NCBI GenBank assembly: GCA_964450715.1
Contig: CAYVFC010000010.1
Span: 1-64,000, forward strand
Reading direction: 5' to 3'
From: CAYVFC01 sp964450715
GTDB lineage: Bacteria > Myxococcota_A > Polyangia > Polyangiales > JAFGIB01
DNA length: 64,000 bases
Shown: positions 26,902 to 35,463 of the stretch, one piece after another
Layout of the letters: every line of letters starts with the position of its first letter
How positions within the stretch are numbered: position 1 is the first letter of the stretch
Program-made: the position numbers and the translations under genes
Notes under the pieces: generated by a model
Database searches by the model: none
What the model was told of the DNA's origin: nothing
Seen by the model: the letters and a program-made list of their open reading frames with translations, nothing else

Positions 26902-29031
26902 TTGGCAAACGGTACGGACAAGCGTGACGGCACGGGCGACGAGTTCGTCTCCGAAGCGCAGGAGATCATCGAGAGCCTTTCGCGCGACCTGCTCATCCTC
27001 GACCACGCGCAGAAAGAGGGTGCGATCGATCCCGACACCCTGAACGACCTGTTCCGCGGAGTACACACGCTGAAGGGACTGGCCGGCATGTTCGGCTTCG
27101 CCAAGCTAGGTGAGCTCTCCCATTGCCTGGAGGACCTGCTGGAAGACCTTCGCCTGGGACGCGCAACGCTGACGCAGGAGACCCTGGACCTGCTCTTCGA
27201 AGGCGTCGAAGCCTTCCAGAGGCTGCTGGCGCAGGCCCGGGATCCCGAGAAGGTCGTCAATATCGACGTGGAGCATTTCAAGACGGCGGCGGCCTCGCTG
27301 GTCACGCAGGAGAAAAGACCCGCCGGGGCCGTCATCGGCGAGTACGACATCGATCGCGAGGTGCTCTCGGTGTTGACCGAGTACGAGACGCACCGCCTGC
27401 GCGCCAATCTGGAAGAGGGGACCGCCATCTACCGTTTCAACATCAGCGTGCAGCTCGACGTCATCGACGTGGTGTTGAAGGAGCTCAAGGAACGCAGCAA
27501 GAAGATAGCGGAGATCATCACCTATCTGCCCAGCATGGCGACCGGCGCCGATCAGGTCATCGACATCGAGGTGCTGCTGGCTTCGAGCGCCAGCGAGGCA
27601 GAGCTGCGCAAGGCGCTGGGCCGACCGGATCTCTCGCTCACTCGGATCCGGCGACGCGGCTCCCGAAGCGCCGCCCCTTCCAAGGCCTCGCCACCGTCGC
27701 GAACCGCGCCGGCGACCATAACCGGCACGCCGTCGTTCGAGCAGGACCGAGCGGAGAGGGCCGACTCGATCTCGGTACGCGAGCCGTCCGACGACCAGCT
27801 TTCGCTGCGCTCGGTCATGAACACGGTCCGGGTCGACATCCGCAAGCTCGATCTGCTCATGAACACGGTGGGCGAGCTGGGAACGGTCCGCGGAGCGCTC
27901 AAGGCCATGCTGGAAGTGATCGACGAGCAGACCGATCTCCGGAAGCTTTCCGGAGAGCTCCGGCGCATCGACCGGGACTTCGAGCGCTGCCTGGGAGACG
28001 TACAGGGCAACGTGCTGGAGGCCCGCATGGTCCCGCTCGGGCAATTCTTCAGCAAGGTAGCCCGCGTGGTCCGGCAGGTCGCCCGGGAAAATCGCAAGGA
28101 GGTACGGCTGGTAGTCACCGGCTCCGAGACCGAGGTGGACAAGCTGGTAGCCGAAGAGCTGGCCGATCCATTGATGCACATCGTCCGCAACGCCATCGAC
28201 CACGGCATCGAATCGCCCGCGGAGCGCGAGGCGGCCGGCAAGCCGGTTTCCGGAACCCTGGCCATCAACGCCTACCACCGGGGCAACCAGGTGATCATCG
28301 AGGTGGAGGACGACGGCCGCGGCGTCGACCGGAACCGGCTACGCGAGCAGGCCCTCGTCCGCGGTCTGGTTCCCGAACGTATCCTGACCGAGATGACGCC
28401 CGATCAACTGCTACAAACCATCTTCATCCCGGGCATGAGCACCGCGGAACGGGTGACAGACCTGTCGGGTCGCGGCGTGGGTATGGACGTGGTCAAGACC
28501 AATGTCTCTCGCCTCGGTGGAGCGGTGGAGCTGCAGAGCGACCTGGGCGTGAGCACCAAGGTATCGCTGACCGTGCCCATCACCCTGGCCATCGTACAGG
28601 CGCTGATCGTCGAGGTCGCCGGCCGCACCATGGCCGTCCCGCTGGGTGCGGTACGGGAGGTGTTCCGGCTCGAGCCGCTGTCGGTGCGCCGAGTAGAAGC
28701 GCGCGAGACCGTCACCCTGCGAGACCGGAGCTTGCCCCTCTGCCGCCTCTCCGAACGGTTCGGTTTCGAGAAGACAAGCGATGAGCGAAGGGAGTACGTG
28801 CTGGTGGTGGTTCACGGGTCACGGCGCCTCGGCTTCACGGTGGACAGGGTCTCCGGACAGAGAGATATCATCATCAAATCGCTCGGCTCTAGCCTGAAGC
28901 ACATTCGCGGCGTGAGCGGGGCGACCGATTTGGGCGATCGCAGCCTGGTGCTGGTGCTGGATCCGCCCGTGCTGGTGGAGGACTTCTTCGGAACGGTCCA
29001 GACGGCGCTAGAACCGGAGGCGACCTGGTGA
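26902..29031 (+). CDS. cheA: Chemotaxis-type histidine kinase CheA
   Basis: CheA receives signals from receptors through CheW and passes phosphate to receivers. The 709-residue protein has an N-terminal HPt domain with phospho-accepting His in GVHTLKGLAGMFG (about residue 55), a central region with a charged linker (about 240-300), the dimerisation helices (RVDIRKLDLLMNTVGELG near 310), and the ATPase with DPLMHIVRNAIDHG (N box near 428), DDGRGVD and DLSGRGVGMDVV. It ends in a CheW-like regulatory domain (about 565-700). A TTG start follows cggggga. The stop overlaps the next start by 4 bases (GTGA). All catalytic motifs are intact. Confidence 0.95.
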   Translation: MANGTDKRDGTGDEFVSEAQEIIESLSRDLLILDHAQKEGAIDPDTLNDLFRGVHTLKGLAGMFGFAKLGELSHCLEDLLEDLRLGRATLTQETLDLLFEGVEAFQRLLAQARDPEKVVNIDVEHFKTAAASLVTQEKRPAGAVIGEYDIDREVLSVLTEYETHRLRANLEEGTAIYRFNISVQLDVIDVVLKELKERSKKIAEIITYLPSMATGADQVIDIEVLLASSASEAELRKALGRPDLSLTRIRRRGSRSAAPSKASPPSRTAPATITGTPSFEQDRAERADSISVREPSDDQLSLRSVMNTVRVDIRKLDLLMNTVGELGTVRGALKAMLEVIDEQTDLRKLSGELRRIDRDFERCLGDVQGNVLEARMVPLGQFFSKVARVVRQVARENRKEVRLVVTGSETEVDKLVAEELADPLMHIVRNAIDHGIESPAEREAAGKPVSGTLAINAYHRGNQVIIEVEDDGRGVDRNRLREQALVRGLVPERILTEMTPDQLLQTIFIPGMSTAERVTDLSGRGVGMDVVKTNVSRLGGAVELQSDLGVSTKVSLTVPITLAIVQALIVEVAGRTMAVPLGAVREVFRLEPLSVRRVEARETVTLRDRSLPLCRLSERFGFEKTSDERREYVLVVVHGSRRLGFTVDRVSGQRDIIIKSLGSSLKHIRGVSGATDLGDRSLVLVLDPPVLVEDFFGTVQTALEPEATW

Positions 29032-29648
29032 GCGATTCCTCCGCCCGACTTTCGCTCTTTCCGTCCTCGGTACCCTCGCTGCTCGCGCCGGGCGAGCGAA
29101 TGGAAGAACCGGACACGAGCGTTCGCGACTTCCTCGGCTTCGCCCTGGCCCAGTCGCGCTACGCGATCGCACTGTCCTCCATACAGAAGGTGATCAAGGT
29201 TCCCCCGATCACCGAAATACCGCTGGCGTCCGAAGAGATCCTGGGCATCATCTCGGTACGCGGTCGGGTGGTCACCCTGTACGATGCCCGGCAGCTGCTG
29301 GGCAAGACCGCCGGCAGGCCTTCGTCTCGCTCCAGGGTATTGCTGGTGAGGCAAGAAGAGGAGACGGTGGGGCTGCTGGTCGACGGCCTCTTGCGGGTCT
29401 ATCGACTGGAGGAAGACGAGGTCGAGCCTCCGGGAGCGGCCGGAATCGAAAGGCAATCTTACGTCATCGGTATCGGACGGCCGCGAAAGGCCTCCTTGTC
29501 CCTAGAAGGACCGCGGAGCTGGGAGACGGGACGCGAGGCGGCGCCCTTCGCCGAGTCGCTCTTCTCGATAAGCGAACCACCGAGCGAGGGCGAAGTGCTC
29601 ATCCTGGTGGATCCGGTGGCACTGCTGAAAGTATTGGTAAAGCCGTGA
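29028..29648 (+). CDS. cheW: CheW-like coupling protein 1
   Basis: This 206-residue protein has one CheW domain (about residues 35-200), recognised by FLGFALAQSRYAIALSSIQKV, SEEILGIISVRGRVVTLYDA and ending VLILVDPVALLK. CheW bridges CheA to receptors. It has an unusual extra segment after EDEVEPPG (about residues 130-180) with no clear similarity. The start overlaps the cheA stop as GTGA. Two CheW-like proteins in one operon suggest either two coupling surfaces or a specialised variant. Confidence 0.85.
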   Translation: MSDSSARLSLFPSSVPSLLAPGERMEEPDTSVRDFLGFALAQSRYAIALSSIQKVIKVPPITEIPLASEEILGIISVRGRVVTLYDARQLLGKTAGRPSSRSRVLLVRQEEETVGLLVDGLLRVYRLEEDEVEPPGAAGIERQSYVIGIGRPRKASLSLEGPRSWETGREAAPFAESLFSISEPPSEGEVLILVDPVALLKVLVKP

Positions 29649-30142
29649 TGCGGCCCAAGCCAAACAAGGGCGTCGCTAGCAAGAACCTGGTCGGGTTCAG
29701 CCTGGAAGACGTGAACTACGCGGTCGATATCTTTCGCGTGCGGGAAATCATCCGCCCGCTGGTCACCTACCGTCTGCCGGGGCTGCCGCGGTCGGTGATC
29801 GGGGTCGCGCATCACCGGGGAGACGTGATCCCGGTGGTCGACCTGCGCGAGCGATTCGGGCTGCCCGCAGATCCCGAGGCGGGAAGGAACCGGTGGATCA
29901 TCGTCGGGCGCGGTGATCGTCTGGTCGCGCTTGCGGTCGAGACGATTACCGAGGTATTCGGCGCCGGCCAGGAGCAGCGCAGGGCGGTTCCGGATATCGG
30001 CGAGGACGAGCCGACCAGCGCCATTACGGCGGTGTACGCCGACCGGGGCGGCCTGGTCTTCGTCATCGACGTCGACCGCATCACAGCCGTTACCGATGAG
30101 ATAGACTTGAGCGAGGCCAGGCAGATGCTCGGCAACCGGTAG
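29645..30142 (+). CDS. cheW: CheW-like coupling protein 2
   Basis: This is a compact 165-residue CheW domain: LVGFSLEDVNYAVDIFRVREI (about 15-35), LPGLPRSVIGVAHHRGDVIP and the C-terminal GGLVFVIDVDRITAVTD. It is closer to the canonical CheW length than the preceding one. The start is GTG (or the ATG at the following codon) overlapping the upstream stop. It probably provides the main scaffold interaction between CheA and receptor, while the longer neighbour may be a variant. Confidence 0.87.
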   Translation: MMRPKPNKGVASKNLVGFSLEDVNYAVDIFRVREIIRPLVTYRLPGLPRSVIGVAHHRGDVIPVVDLRERFGLPADPEAGRNRWIIVGRGDRLVALAVETITEVFGAGQEQRRAVPDIGEDEPTSAITAVYADRGGLVFVIDVDRITAVTDEIDLSEARQMLGNR

Positions 30143-30147
30143 AGGAG

Positions 30148-32202
30148 ATGGAAAGGGAAGCCGTCCCAGACGCCATCCGATCGGAGGACCCGGAAGTTCG
30201 ACGCCAGGCGGTCATCGCCATCGGGGTGCTGCCGGCCGAGCCGGCGCTCGGAGCCTGCCTGCTGCAAGCGCTAGGCGACGAGCAGTGGCGGGTGCGAAAG
30301 GAAGCGGTGCGCGTCGCACGGCTGCGCGCGGTGGAGCTCGCAATAGTGCCCGCCCTGGTCGCCGCCATCACCCAAGGCGAAAACGTGGGATTGCGCAACG
30401 CCGCGCTGGACGCGCTGCAAGAGCTGGGCGCACCCGCGGCCGAGGCCCTGCTCGAAGCGTTCCCCGGAGCGCCCGAGGATGCACGGCGCTTCATGGTCGA
30501 AGCGCTGGTCTGCAGCTGCGACGACCGGGTGGTATCGACGCTGGAGAAAGCGGCGGACGACCGAGACAGCATCGTAGCCGCGGCCGCCATGCAGGCGCTG
30601 GCTTCGATCGGGGGGGAGCGGGCCGAGCGGGCGCTCGAGCTGCAGCTCGGGAGCGAGGACTCGTTCCGCCGCATGGCCGCGCTGGACGGCCTGGCCCGGC
30701 TGGACGCGGTCGTCCGGTGGGAGCGAATCGAACCGCTGCTCGACGACCGGCTGGCGCGCCGGGCGGCTCTGGGCCTGCTCGGCCGCTGCGAGCGGCCCGA
30801 AGCGGTCGCACCCCTGGTAGGGGCGCTCTCCGACCGGTCTGACAACCTGGTCGCCTCCGCTGCCGTCTCCCTGTCGCGCCTGCTCGAGGGTCCGCTGGAG
30901 GTGGTCAACGAAGTACACGAGCAGGTCGTCGGCCTGCCGGAGAACGCGTGCGAAAAGCTGCGCGCCCTTTCCCGCCAGGGCGCGCTGGAAGTACGGCAAG
31001 CCGCCAGCCAGATCCTGATTCTGGCTCGCGACCGAGCGTCGCTACCTGCAGCGGTCGAGCTGGCGGCCATGGACGCGCTGCCGCGGGTAACCCTGCAGTC
31101 GTTGCGACCCTGGGGCAATGCCCCGGTGCGTTCCATGCTGGAGCTGGTCGACTCGCCGGACGAGAAGATGCGAGCGGTGGCGCTGGAGCTGGCTTGCGAT
31201 CTGGCCCGAGAGCTGGGGCCGGCCGCCTCCGACCTCGGTGGGGAGATACGGGGGCTGTTGAGGCGAGGGATGGAGAGCGCGGACGCAAACGTAGCGCTGT
31301 CCGCGGTCCGTTGTCTGGGCGAATGGGGCGAGGCGCAGGACGCGGAGGCGCTGGTACGCGCGGCCGAGAGCGGTTCGGAAGCCATCGCCCAGGCCTGCGG
31401 CCGAGCGCTGCTGGCGCTGGCCGAGCGCGAAGGCGAAGCGGTTCGGCAGGCGGTCGGACGCGCGCGGCTGCAGGGCCCCAACGCCGCGCCCCTGGCCTCG
31501 GTACTGGGCCATGTGGGGGGGTCGGACGCACGTGCCCGGTTGCAGGACGCGCTCGGATCGCAAGATCCCGGCCTACGGGAGCAAGCCGTGGCCGGTATCG
31601 CCAGGCTGGGCGGTGCGGAAGCGGCCGAGCTGGTGGCCTTTTTCCTCGCGGACGAGAGCCTGGACGTACAGGTAGCGGCCGCAAGGGCGCTGGGAGGGCT
31701 TCGGGACGAAAGAGGGCGACCGGCGGGCAACGATGCACTGCTGGGGGCGCTGCGGAGCGGATCGCCGGCATTACGAGCAGCCGCGGCACGGGCGCTGGGA
31801 GAAACGGGTGACGATCGCGCGGTACCCGCTCTGCGAGAGCGGGTTCGCGGAGAAGACCCAGGAGTGGCGCTGGCCGCGCTCGAAGCGCTGGGTCGGATAG
31901 GGTCTCCCGACCTAGACGAGTTGCTGATGGAGGCCATGAGCAGCCGCGACGAGGAGGTAGTCAAGCAGGCGCTGATTGCCATGGGAAACAGCGGCGGGCA
32001 ACGGGCGGCGGAGCGGATCGGCATCGCGCTGGACCATCCGTCCTGGGACGTACGCCGGCTGGCCGCCGACCTGCTCGGCGCTCTGGGACCGGCAGAGGCG
32101 GTAGCTCCCCTGATTCTGGCGCGGCTGAAGCAAGAGATCGACGAGCTGGTGCGCGAGGCGCTGCGCATGGCGCTAGCAAGGCTGGAGGGGGAGGAAATTT
32201 AG
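30148..32202 (+). CDS. HEAT-repeat (PBS lyase-like) protein of the che operon
   Basis: The 684-residue protein is built almost wholly of HEAT/PBS-lyase-type helical repeats of about 31 residues (for example DPEVRRQAVIAIGVLP, EQWRVRKEAVRVARL, NVGLRNAALDALQELG, SLDVQVAAARALGGL, SPALRAAAARALGET). There is no enzyme motif, signal peptide or membrane segment. It lies between cheW and cheR with gaps of 5 and 1 bases, so it is surely co-transcribed. HEAT proteins occur in some myxobacterial chemosensory clusters; a scaffold or adaptor role for CheA, CheW or receptors is the likely one (inference). It starts six bases after the cheW stop. Confidence 0.85.
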   Translation: MEREAVPDAIRSEDPEVRRQAVIAIGVLPAEPALGACLLQALGDEQWRVRKEAVRVARLRAVELAIVPALVAAITQGENVGLRNAALDALQELGAPAAEALLEAFPGAPEDARRFMVEALVCSCDDRVVSTLEKAADDRDSIVAAAAMQALASIGGERAERALELQLGSEDSFRRMAALDGLARLDAVVRWERIEPLLDDRLARRAALGLLGRCERPEAVAPLVGALSDRSDNLVASAAVSLSRLLEGPLEVVNEVHEQVVGLPENACEKLRALSRQGALEVRQAASQILILARDRASLPAAVELAAMDALPRVTLQSLRPWGNAPVRSMLELVDSPDEKMRAVALELACDLARELGPAASDLGGEIRGLLRRGMESADANVALSAVRCLGEWGEAQDAEALVRAAESGSEAIAQACGRALLALAEREGEAVRQAVGRARLQGPNAAPLASVLGHVGGSDARARLQDALGSQDPGLREQAVAGIARLGGAEAAELVAFFLADESLDVQVAAARALGGLRDERGRPAGNDALLGALRSGSPALRAAAARALGETGDDRAVPALRERVRGEDPGVALAALEALGRIGSPDLDELLMEAMSSRDEEVVKQALIAMGNSGGQRAAERIGIALDHPSWDVRRLAADLLGALGPAEAVAPLILARLKQEIDELVREALRMALARLEGEEI

Positions 32203-32203
32203 C

Positions 32204-33067
32204 TTGGCGCCACTGCTACGCTTCGACGGGCCTCGTCTGGGAGTCGAGGAGTTCCGGCTGCTGCGGCAGCTGGTCAACCGCTACTGCGGTATCCGGTTGG
32301 CGGACGACATGCGTTTCATGGTCGAGCGTCGGCTGGGCGCCCGTTTGGAGGCGCTGAGGCTGGAGAGCTTCCGGGAGTACTACCGCTACCTGCGCTACCA
32401 CCACGGGCGGGAGGCCGAGCTGGAGCGGGCAGTCGAGATGCTGACCACCAACGAGACCTACTTTTTCCGCGAGACCGCCCAGCTATCGGCGTTCCGGGAC
32501 GAGGTGCTGCCGGTCCTGCGCGAGGCCGAGGGCTCCCGCCGCAGTCTGTCGGTATGGAGCGCCGGCTGCTCGACCGGCGAAGAGGTCTACACGGTAGCGA
32601 TGCTGATCGAGCAGTCGGGCCTGTTAAACGGCTGGGAGGTCCGGGTTTTCGGCAACGACATCTGCCGCCGCGTTATACAGGTAGCGCGACAGGGGGTCTA
32701 CGGCCCTTCCAGCTTCCGGGCTATGCCTCGCCAGTACCGGAAGTATTTTACGGAGACCGAGGTCGGGTTCTTGGTGGATCCGGCCATACGCGCCAGGTGC
32801 CATTTCGGCCATTTCAACCTGTTGGATCCCGGGCGAGCCGCCATGGTTGGGCGGGTGGACGCGATATTCTGCCGGAACGTCCTGATATACTTCGACCAGG
32901 AGTCCCGCAGGCGGCTGGTCGAGATATTTCACCAGCGATTACGGCCCGGGGGCTTCCTGATGCTCGGGCACAGCGAGTCGCTGATCAATGACTCTACGGC
33001 GTTCGAAATAGCGCAACTCGCTGGCGATCTGGTGTATCGTAAGCCCTTGAGCGCGGTTGCGCCCTGA
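32204..33067 (+). CDS. cheR: Chemoreceptor methyltransferase CheR
   Basis: CheR transfers methyl groups from S-adenosylmethionine to glutamates of chemoreceptors. The 287-residue protein has the N-terminal helical domain (FRLLRQLVNRYCGIRLADD) and the methyltransferase fold: TTNETYFFRE near residue 82, WSAGCSTGEEVYTVAM near 117, GNDICRRV and IFCRNVLIYFD near 223. No TPR domain is attached. The TTG start is close to gaggaaatt. CheR and CheB imply that methylated receptors exist elsewhere in the genome, because none is in this window. Confidence 0.94.
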   Translation: MAPLLRFDGPRLGVEEFRLLRQLVNRYCGIRLADDMRFMVERRLGARLEALRLESFREYYRYLRYHHGREAELERAVEMLTTNETYFFRETAQLSAFRDEVLPVLREAEGSRRSLSVWSAGCSTGEEVYTVAMLIEQSGLLNGWEVRVFGNDICRRVIQVARQGVYGPSSFRAMPRQYRKYFTETEVGFLVDPAIRARCHFGHFNLLDPGRAAMVGRVDAIFCRNVLIYFDQESRRRLVEIFHQRLRPGGFLMLGHSESLINDSTAFEIAQLAGDLVYRKPLSAVAP

Positions 33068-33094
33068 AACGGCCCGATGGCCGGAGGTTGCCCG

Positions 33095-34174
33095 ATGAAG
33101 ATCCTACGCGTTCTCGTGGTCGACGATTCCGCCGCCAACCGGCAGATGATCGTCGATCTTCTGGAGAGCGTGGACGGGGTCGAGGTGGCGGGAACCGCGG
33201 GCGACGGAGACGAGGCGCTGCGGCTGGTTTCCTCTTTGCATCCGGACATGATCACGCTGGATCTGGAGATGCCGCGTATGGATGGTTTCACCTTCCTGCG
33301 GCTCCTCATGGCCAGCCGGCCCACCCCAGTGGTGGTCATTTCGAGCTACGCCGCCAAGGAAAATGTCTTCCGGGCGCTGGAGCTGGGAGCGCTGGACTTC
33401 ATCGCCAAGCTCGGCAACCGGAAGTCCGAGACCCTGGAATCGATGGGTGAGCAGCTCAAACGTATGGTCAATACGGTCCGGCAGCTCTCGCCCCTCGGGA
33501 TCGATCCGGCCAGGCACCGCGTGGGCAGGGCCCGTGTCTCGGTGAACGGGGTGTACAGCTACGCTGCGGACAAGAAGAGCAAGGCCCCGGTCTCGGATTC
33601 CGGGCCGGGAAAGGTCGTGGTGGTGGCGGCGTCCACCGGCGGCCCCACCGCGCTTCTAGAGCTGTTCGCGCGGCTGCCCGCCGAGGCCTCAGCCTCTCTG
33701 GTGGTCGCCCAGCACATGCCCGAGCGCTTCACCAGGACCCTGGCCGAACGGCTCGACCGCATCAGCTCCTTTCGCGTGCACGAGGCAGCGGCGGTCGAAC
33801 CGCTGCTGCGCGGGGGCGGCCTGGTGTGTCCGGGAGGACGCAATCTGGAGGTGGACCGGGAGGGCGGCAAGCTGGTGGCCAGGGTGTCGATGCCCGAGCC
33901 GGCGGACAGGTACACGCCCTCGGCGGACAAGCTCTTCTGCTCGGCCGCGCGGGTCGCGGGTGACCGCGTGATAGCGGTCGTGCTCACCGGCATGGGGGAC
34001 GACGGTGCCAACGGGGTGGCCGAGGTCAAGAAGGCCGGCGGGACGGTGATCGTGGAGGCCGAGCAAACGGCCGTGATCTACGGGATGCCGCGAGCGGCGC
34101 AACGCACGGGTCGGGTGGACCGCAGCCTTCCGCTACGCGAACTTGCCGACCATCTGGTTGAGTTAATCTCGTAA
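33095..34174 (+). CDS. cheB: Chemoreceptor methylesterase/response regulator CheB
   Basis: CheB removes methyl groups from receptors when its receiver is phosphorylated. The 359-residue protein has an N-terminal receiver (VVDDSAANRQM, Asp in LDLEMPRMDG near 57, SSYAAKEN) and a C-terminal esterase with catalytic Ser in AASTGGPTAL near 173, His in AQHMPERFT near 200 and Asp in LTGMGDDGANG near 297. The start at 33095 was preferred over an in-frame ATG at 33077 because it is preceded by ggagg at 33083-33087 with good spacing. It overlaps nothing and lies 27 bases after cheR. Confidence 0.94.
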   Translation: MKILRVLVVDDSAANRQMIVDLLESVDGVEVAGTAGDGDEALRLVSSLHPDMITLDLEMPRMDGFTFLRLLMASRPTPVVVISSYAAKENVFRALELGALDFIAKLGNRKSETLESMGEQLKRMVNTVRQLSPLGIDPARHRVGRARVSVNGVYSYAADKKSKAPVSDSGPGKVVVVAASTGGPTALLELFARLPAEASASLVVAQHMPERFTRTLAERLDRISSFRVHEAAAVEPLLRGGGLVCPGGRNLEVDREGGKLVARVSMPEPADRYTPSADKLFCSAARVAGDRVIAVVLTGMGDDGANGVAEVKKAGGTVIVEAEQTAVIYGMPRAAQRTGRVDRSLPLRELADHLVELIS

Positions 34175-34188
34175 ACCGGTGGCAGACA

Positions 34189-34563
34189 ATGGCTGATCGC
34201 ACCTGCCTGGTAGTCGAAGATTCGCCGATGATGCGCCAGCTGATCACGTTTGCGCTCTCCCGGATCAAGAACCTGACGGTGACCGAGGCGGAGGACGGTA
34301 TCGGCGGCTTGAAGCAGGTCACCGCCAAGAAGTTCGATATCGTCATCACCGACATCAACATGCCGATCATGGACGGCCTGAAGCTGGTGCGAAAGATCCG
34401 TGAGATGGATTCGTATAAGAATGTACCGATCGTGATAGTCACCACCGAGGGGCTGCAAGAGGACCGGGAGCGCGCCCTGGCGCTGGGCGCGAACGCCTAT
34501 ATCACCAAGCCCATCCAGGCCCCCGAGGTGATAGACACCGTCAAGAAGCTCCTGAAGATCTAG
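34189..34563 (+). CDS. cheY: Response regulator CheY
   Basis: A single-domain receiver of 124 residues: VVEDSPMMRQL (acidic pocket), phospho-acceptor Asp in VITDINMPIMDGL near 54, IVTTEG with the conserved Thr near 84 and ITKPIQA with the conserved Lys near 106. It is closer to canonical CheY than the receiver at the operon start. It follows cheB by 14 bases and is followed by trpF after 23 bases, so trpF may be co-transcribed with the signalling genes. Confidence 0.92.
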   Translation: MADRTCLVVEDSPMMRQLITFALSRIKNLTVTEAEDGIGGLKQVTAKKFDIVITDINMPIMDGLKLVRKIREMDSYKNVPIVIVTTEGLQEDRERALALGANAYITKPIQAPEVIDTVKKLLKI

Positions 34564-34586
34564 CCGCGACCGGGGGAGGGCCAACC

Positions 34587-35201
34587 ATGGTCTGGGTCAA
34601 AATCTGCGGGGTGACGCGCGTAGAGGACGCCCTGGCGTGCGTGGAAGCCGGGGCGGATGCCGTCGGCGTCAATTTCTACGAACGCTCACCGCGCCACTGC
34701 GGCCCGGAAATCGCCTGCGCCATCGTGGAGGCGGTGGGAAATCGGGCGGTCACGGTCGGGGTATTCGTCGACAAGAGCTACGAGGAAATCGTGGCTCTGC
34801 GCGAGAAGGTCGGCTTCGGGCTAGCGCAGCTGCACGGCAGCGAGACGCCGGAGCTCTTGGATCGGCTGTTGCCCCACGCGTACAAGGCTATCCGCGTACG
34901 GGGCGATTTCGCGGCCCGGCAGGCCAGGGACTACGGCGGTGAAACCATTCTGCTGGACGCGTACGTCCCGGGTATCGCCGGAGGCACGGGCAAGACCTTT
35001 GACTGGGGGCTGGCCGCGCGCGTGGCAGAGACCCGGCGGGTGATCCTGGCCGGCGGCCTCAAACCGGAAAACGTCTCGCAAGCCATTGCCCGGGTCTCGC
35101 CCTACGGTGTAGACGCGGCCAGCGGGGTAGAAAGCGCCCCGGGCAAAAAAGACCTGAACCTGGTCCGCGCCTTCATCGAGACCGCCAAGGGCGCCAGGTA
35201 A
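34587..35201 (+). CDS. trpF: Phosphoribosylanthranilate isomerase TrpF
   Basis: TrpF isomerises N-(5-phosphoribosyl)anthranilate in tryptophan synthesis. The 204-residue TIM-barrel protein has KICGVTRVEDALACVEAGAD (residues 5-24, with the catalytic Cys), GVFVDKS, QLHGSE, the catalytic Asp in LLDAYVPG near 115 and phosphate-binding GGLKPENV near 151 and DAASGVES near 172. It is separate from trpB/trpA (43 kb) and trails the che operon. A ggggagg-type ribosome site precedes the ATG. Repeats begin 16 bases after its stop. Confidence 0.95.
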   Translation: MVWVKICGVTRVEDALACVEAGADAVGVNFYERSPRHCGPEIACAIVEAVGNRAVTVGVFVDKSYEEIVALREKVGFGLAQLHGSETPELLDRLLPHAYKAIRVRGDFAARQARDYGGETILLDAYVPGIAGGTGKTFDWGLAARVAETRRVILAGGLKPENVSQAIARVSPYGVDAASGVESAPGKKDLNLVRAFIETAKGAR

Positions 35202-35217
35202 CGGCACGTTGGGAAGA

Positions 35218-35438
35218 GGGGGACGTTGTTGAGTAATTAAGTTGTTTCCTGGAAGAGGGGGACGAAGAGGGGGACGTTGTTGAGTAATTAAGTTGTTTCC
35301 TGATGGACGACTGCATTCAGTAAATGTGAAAAGAGGCGCTATTATGGCTGCTAAACGGTTGGCGGAAACAACTTAATTACTCAACAACGTCCCCGTCCCC
35401 GCTTGCCGGAAACAACTTAATTACTCAACAACGTCCCC
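35218..35438. repeat. Four-copy inverted repeat (family D, 32-bp unit)
   Basis: A 32-bp unit beginning ggggacgttgttgag and ending attaagttgtttcc occurs at 35218-35249 and 35269-35300, and in inverted orientation at 35364-35394 and 35408-35438. The two halves enclose about 60 bases, so the whole can form a nested cruciform. The unit is AT-rich in its centre (gagtaattaagttg), unlike the surrounding coding DNA. The sequence after it is a run of tccccgttcc pieces up to the next ATG. Such paired units resemble REP-type doublets that are moved by IS200-like transposases; no transposase gene is present here. Confidence 0.92.
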
Positions 35439-35463
35439 GTTCCCCGCTCGTCCCCGTTCCCGC

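Noticed and set aside
27106..28278. Long antisense open frames within cheA, the HEAT gene (30090-32168) and priA (8691-10403)
   Set aside because: High-GC coding DNA often leaves the opposite strand open. These frames have biased Arg/Ala/Gly content, no motifs, and lie wholly over well-supported genes.
35218..35438. Four regularly placed repeats considered as a CRISPR array
   Set aside because: Two of the four units are inverted and the spacers are of unequal length (about 19, 63 and 13); no cas gene is nearby. It is an inverted-repeat structure.
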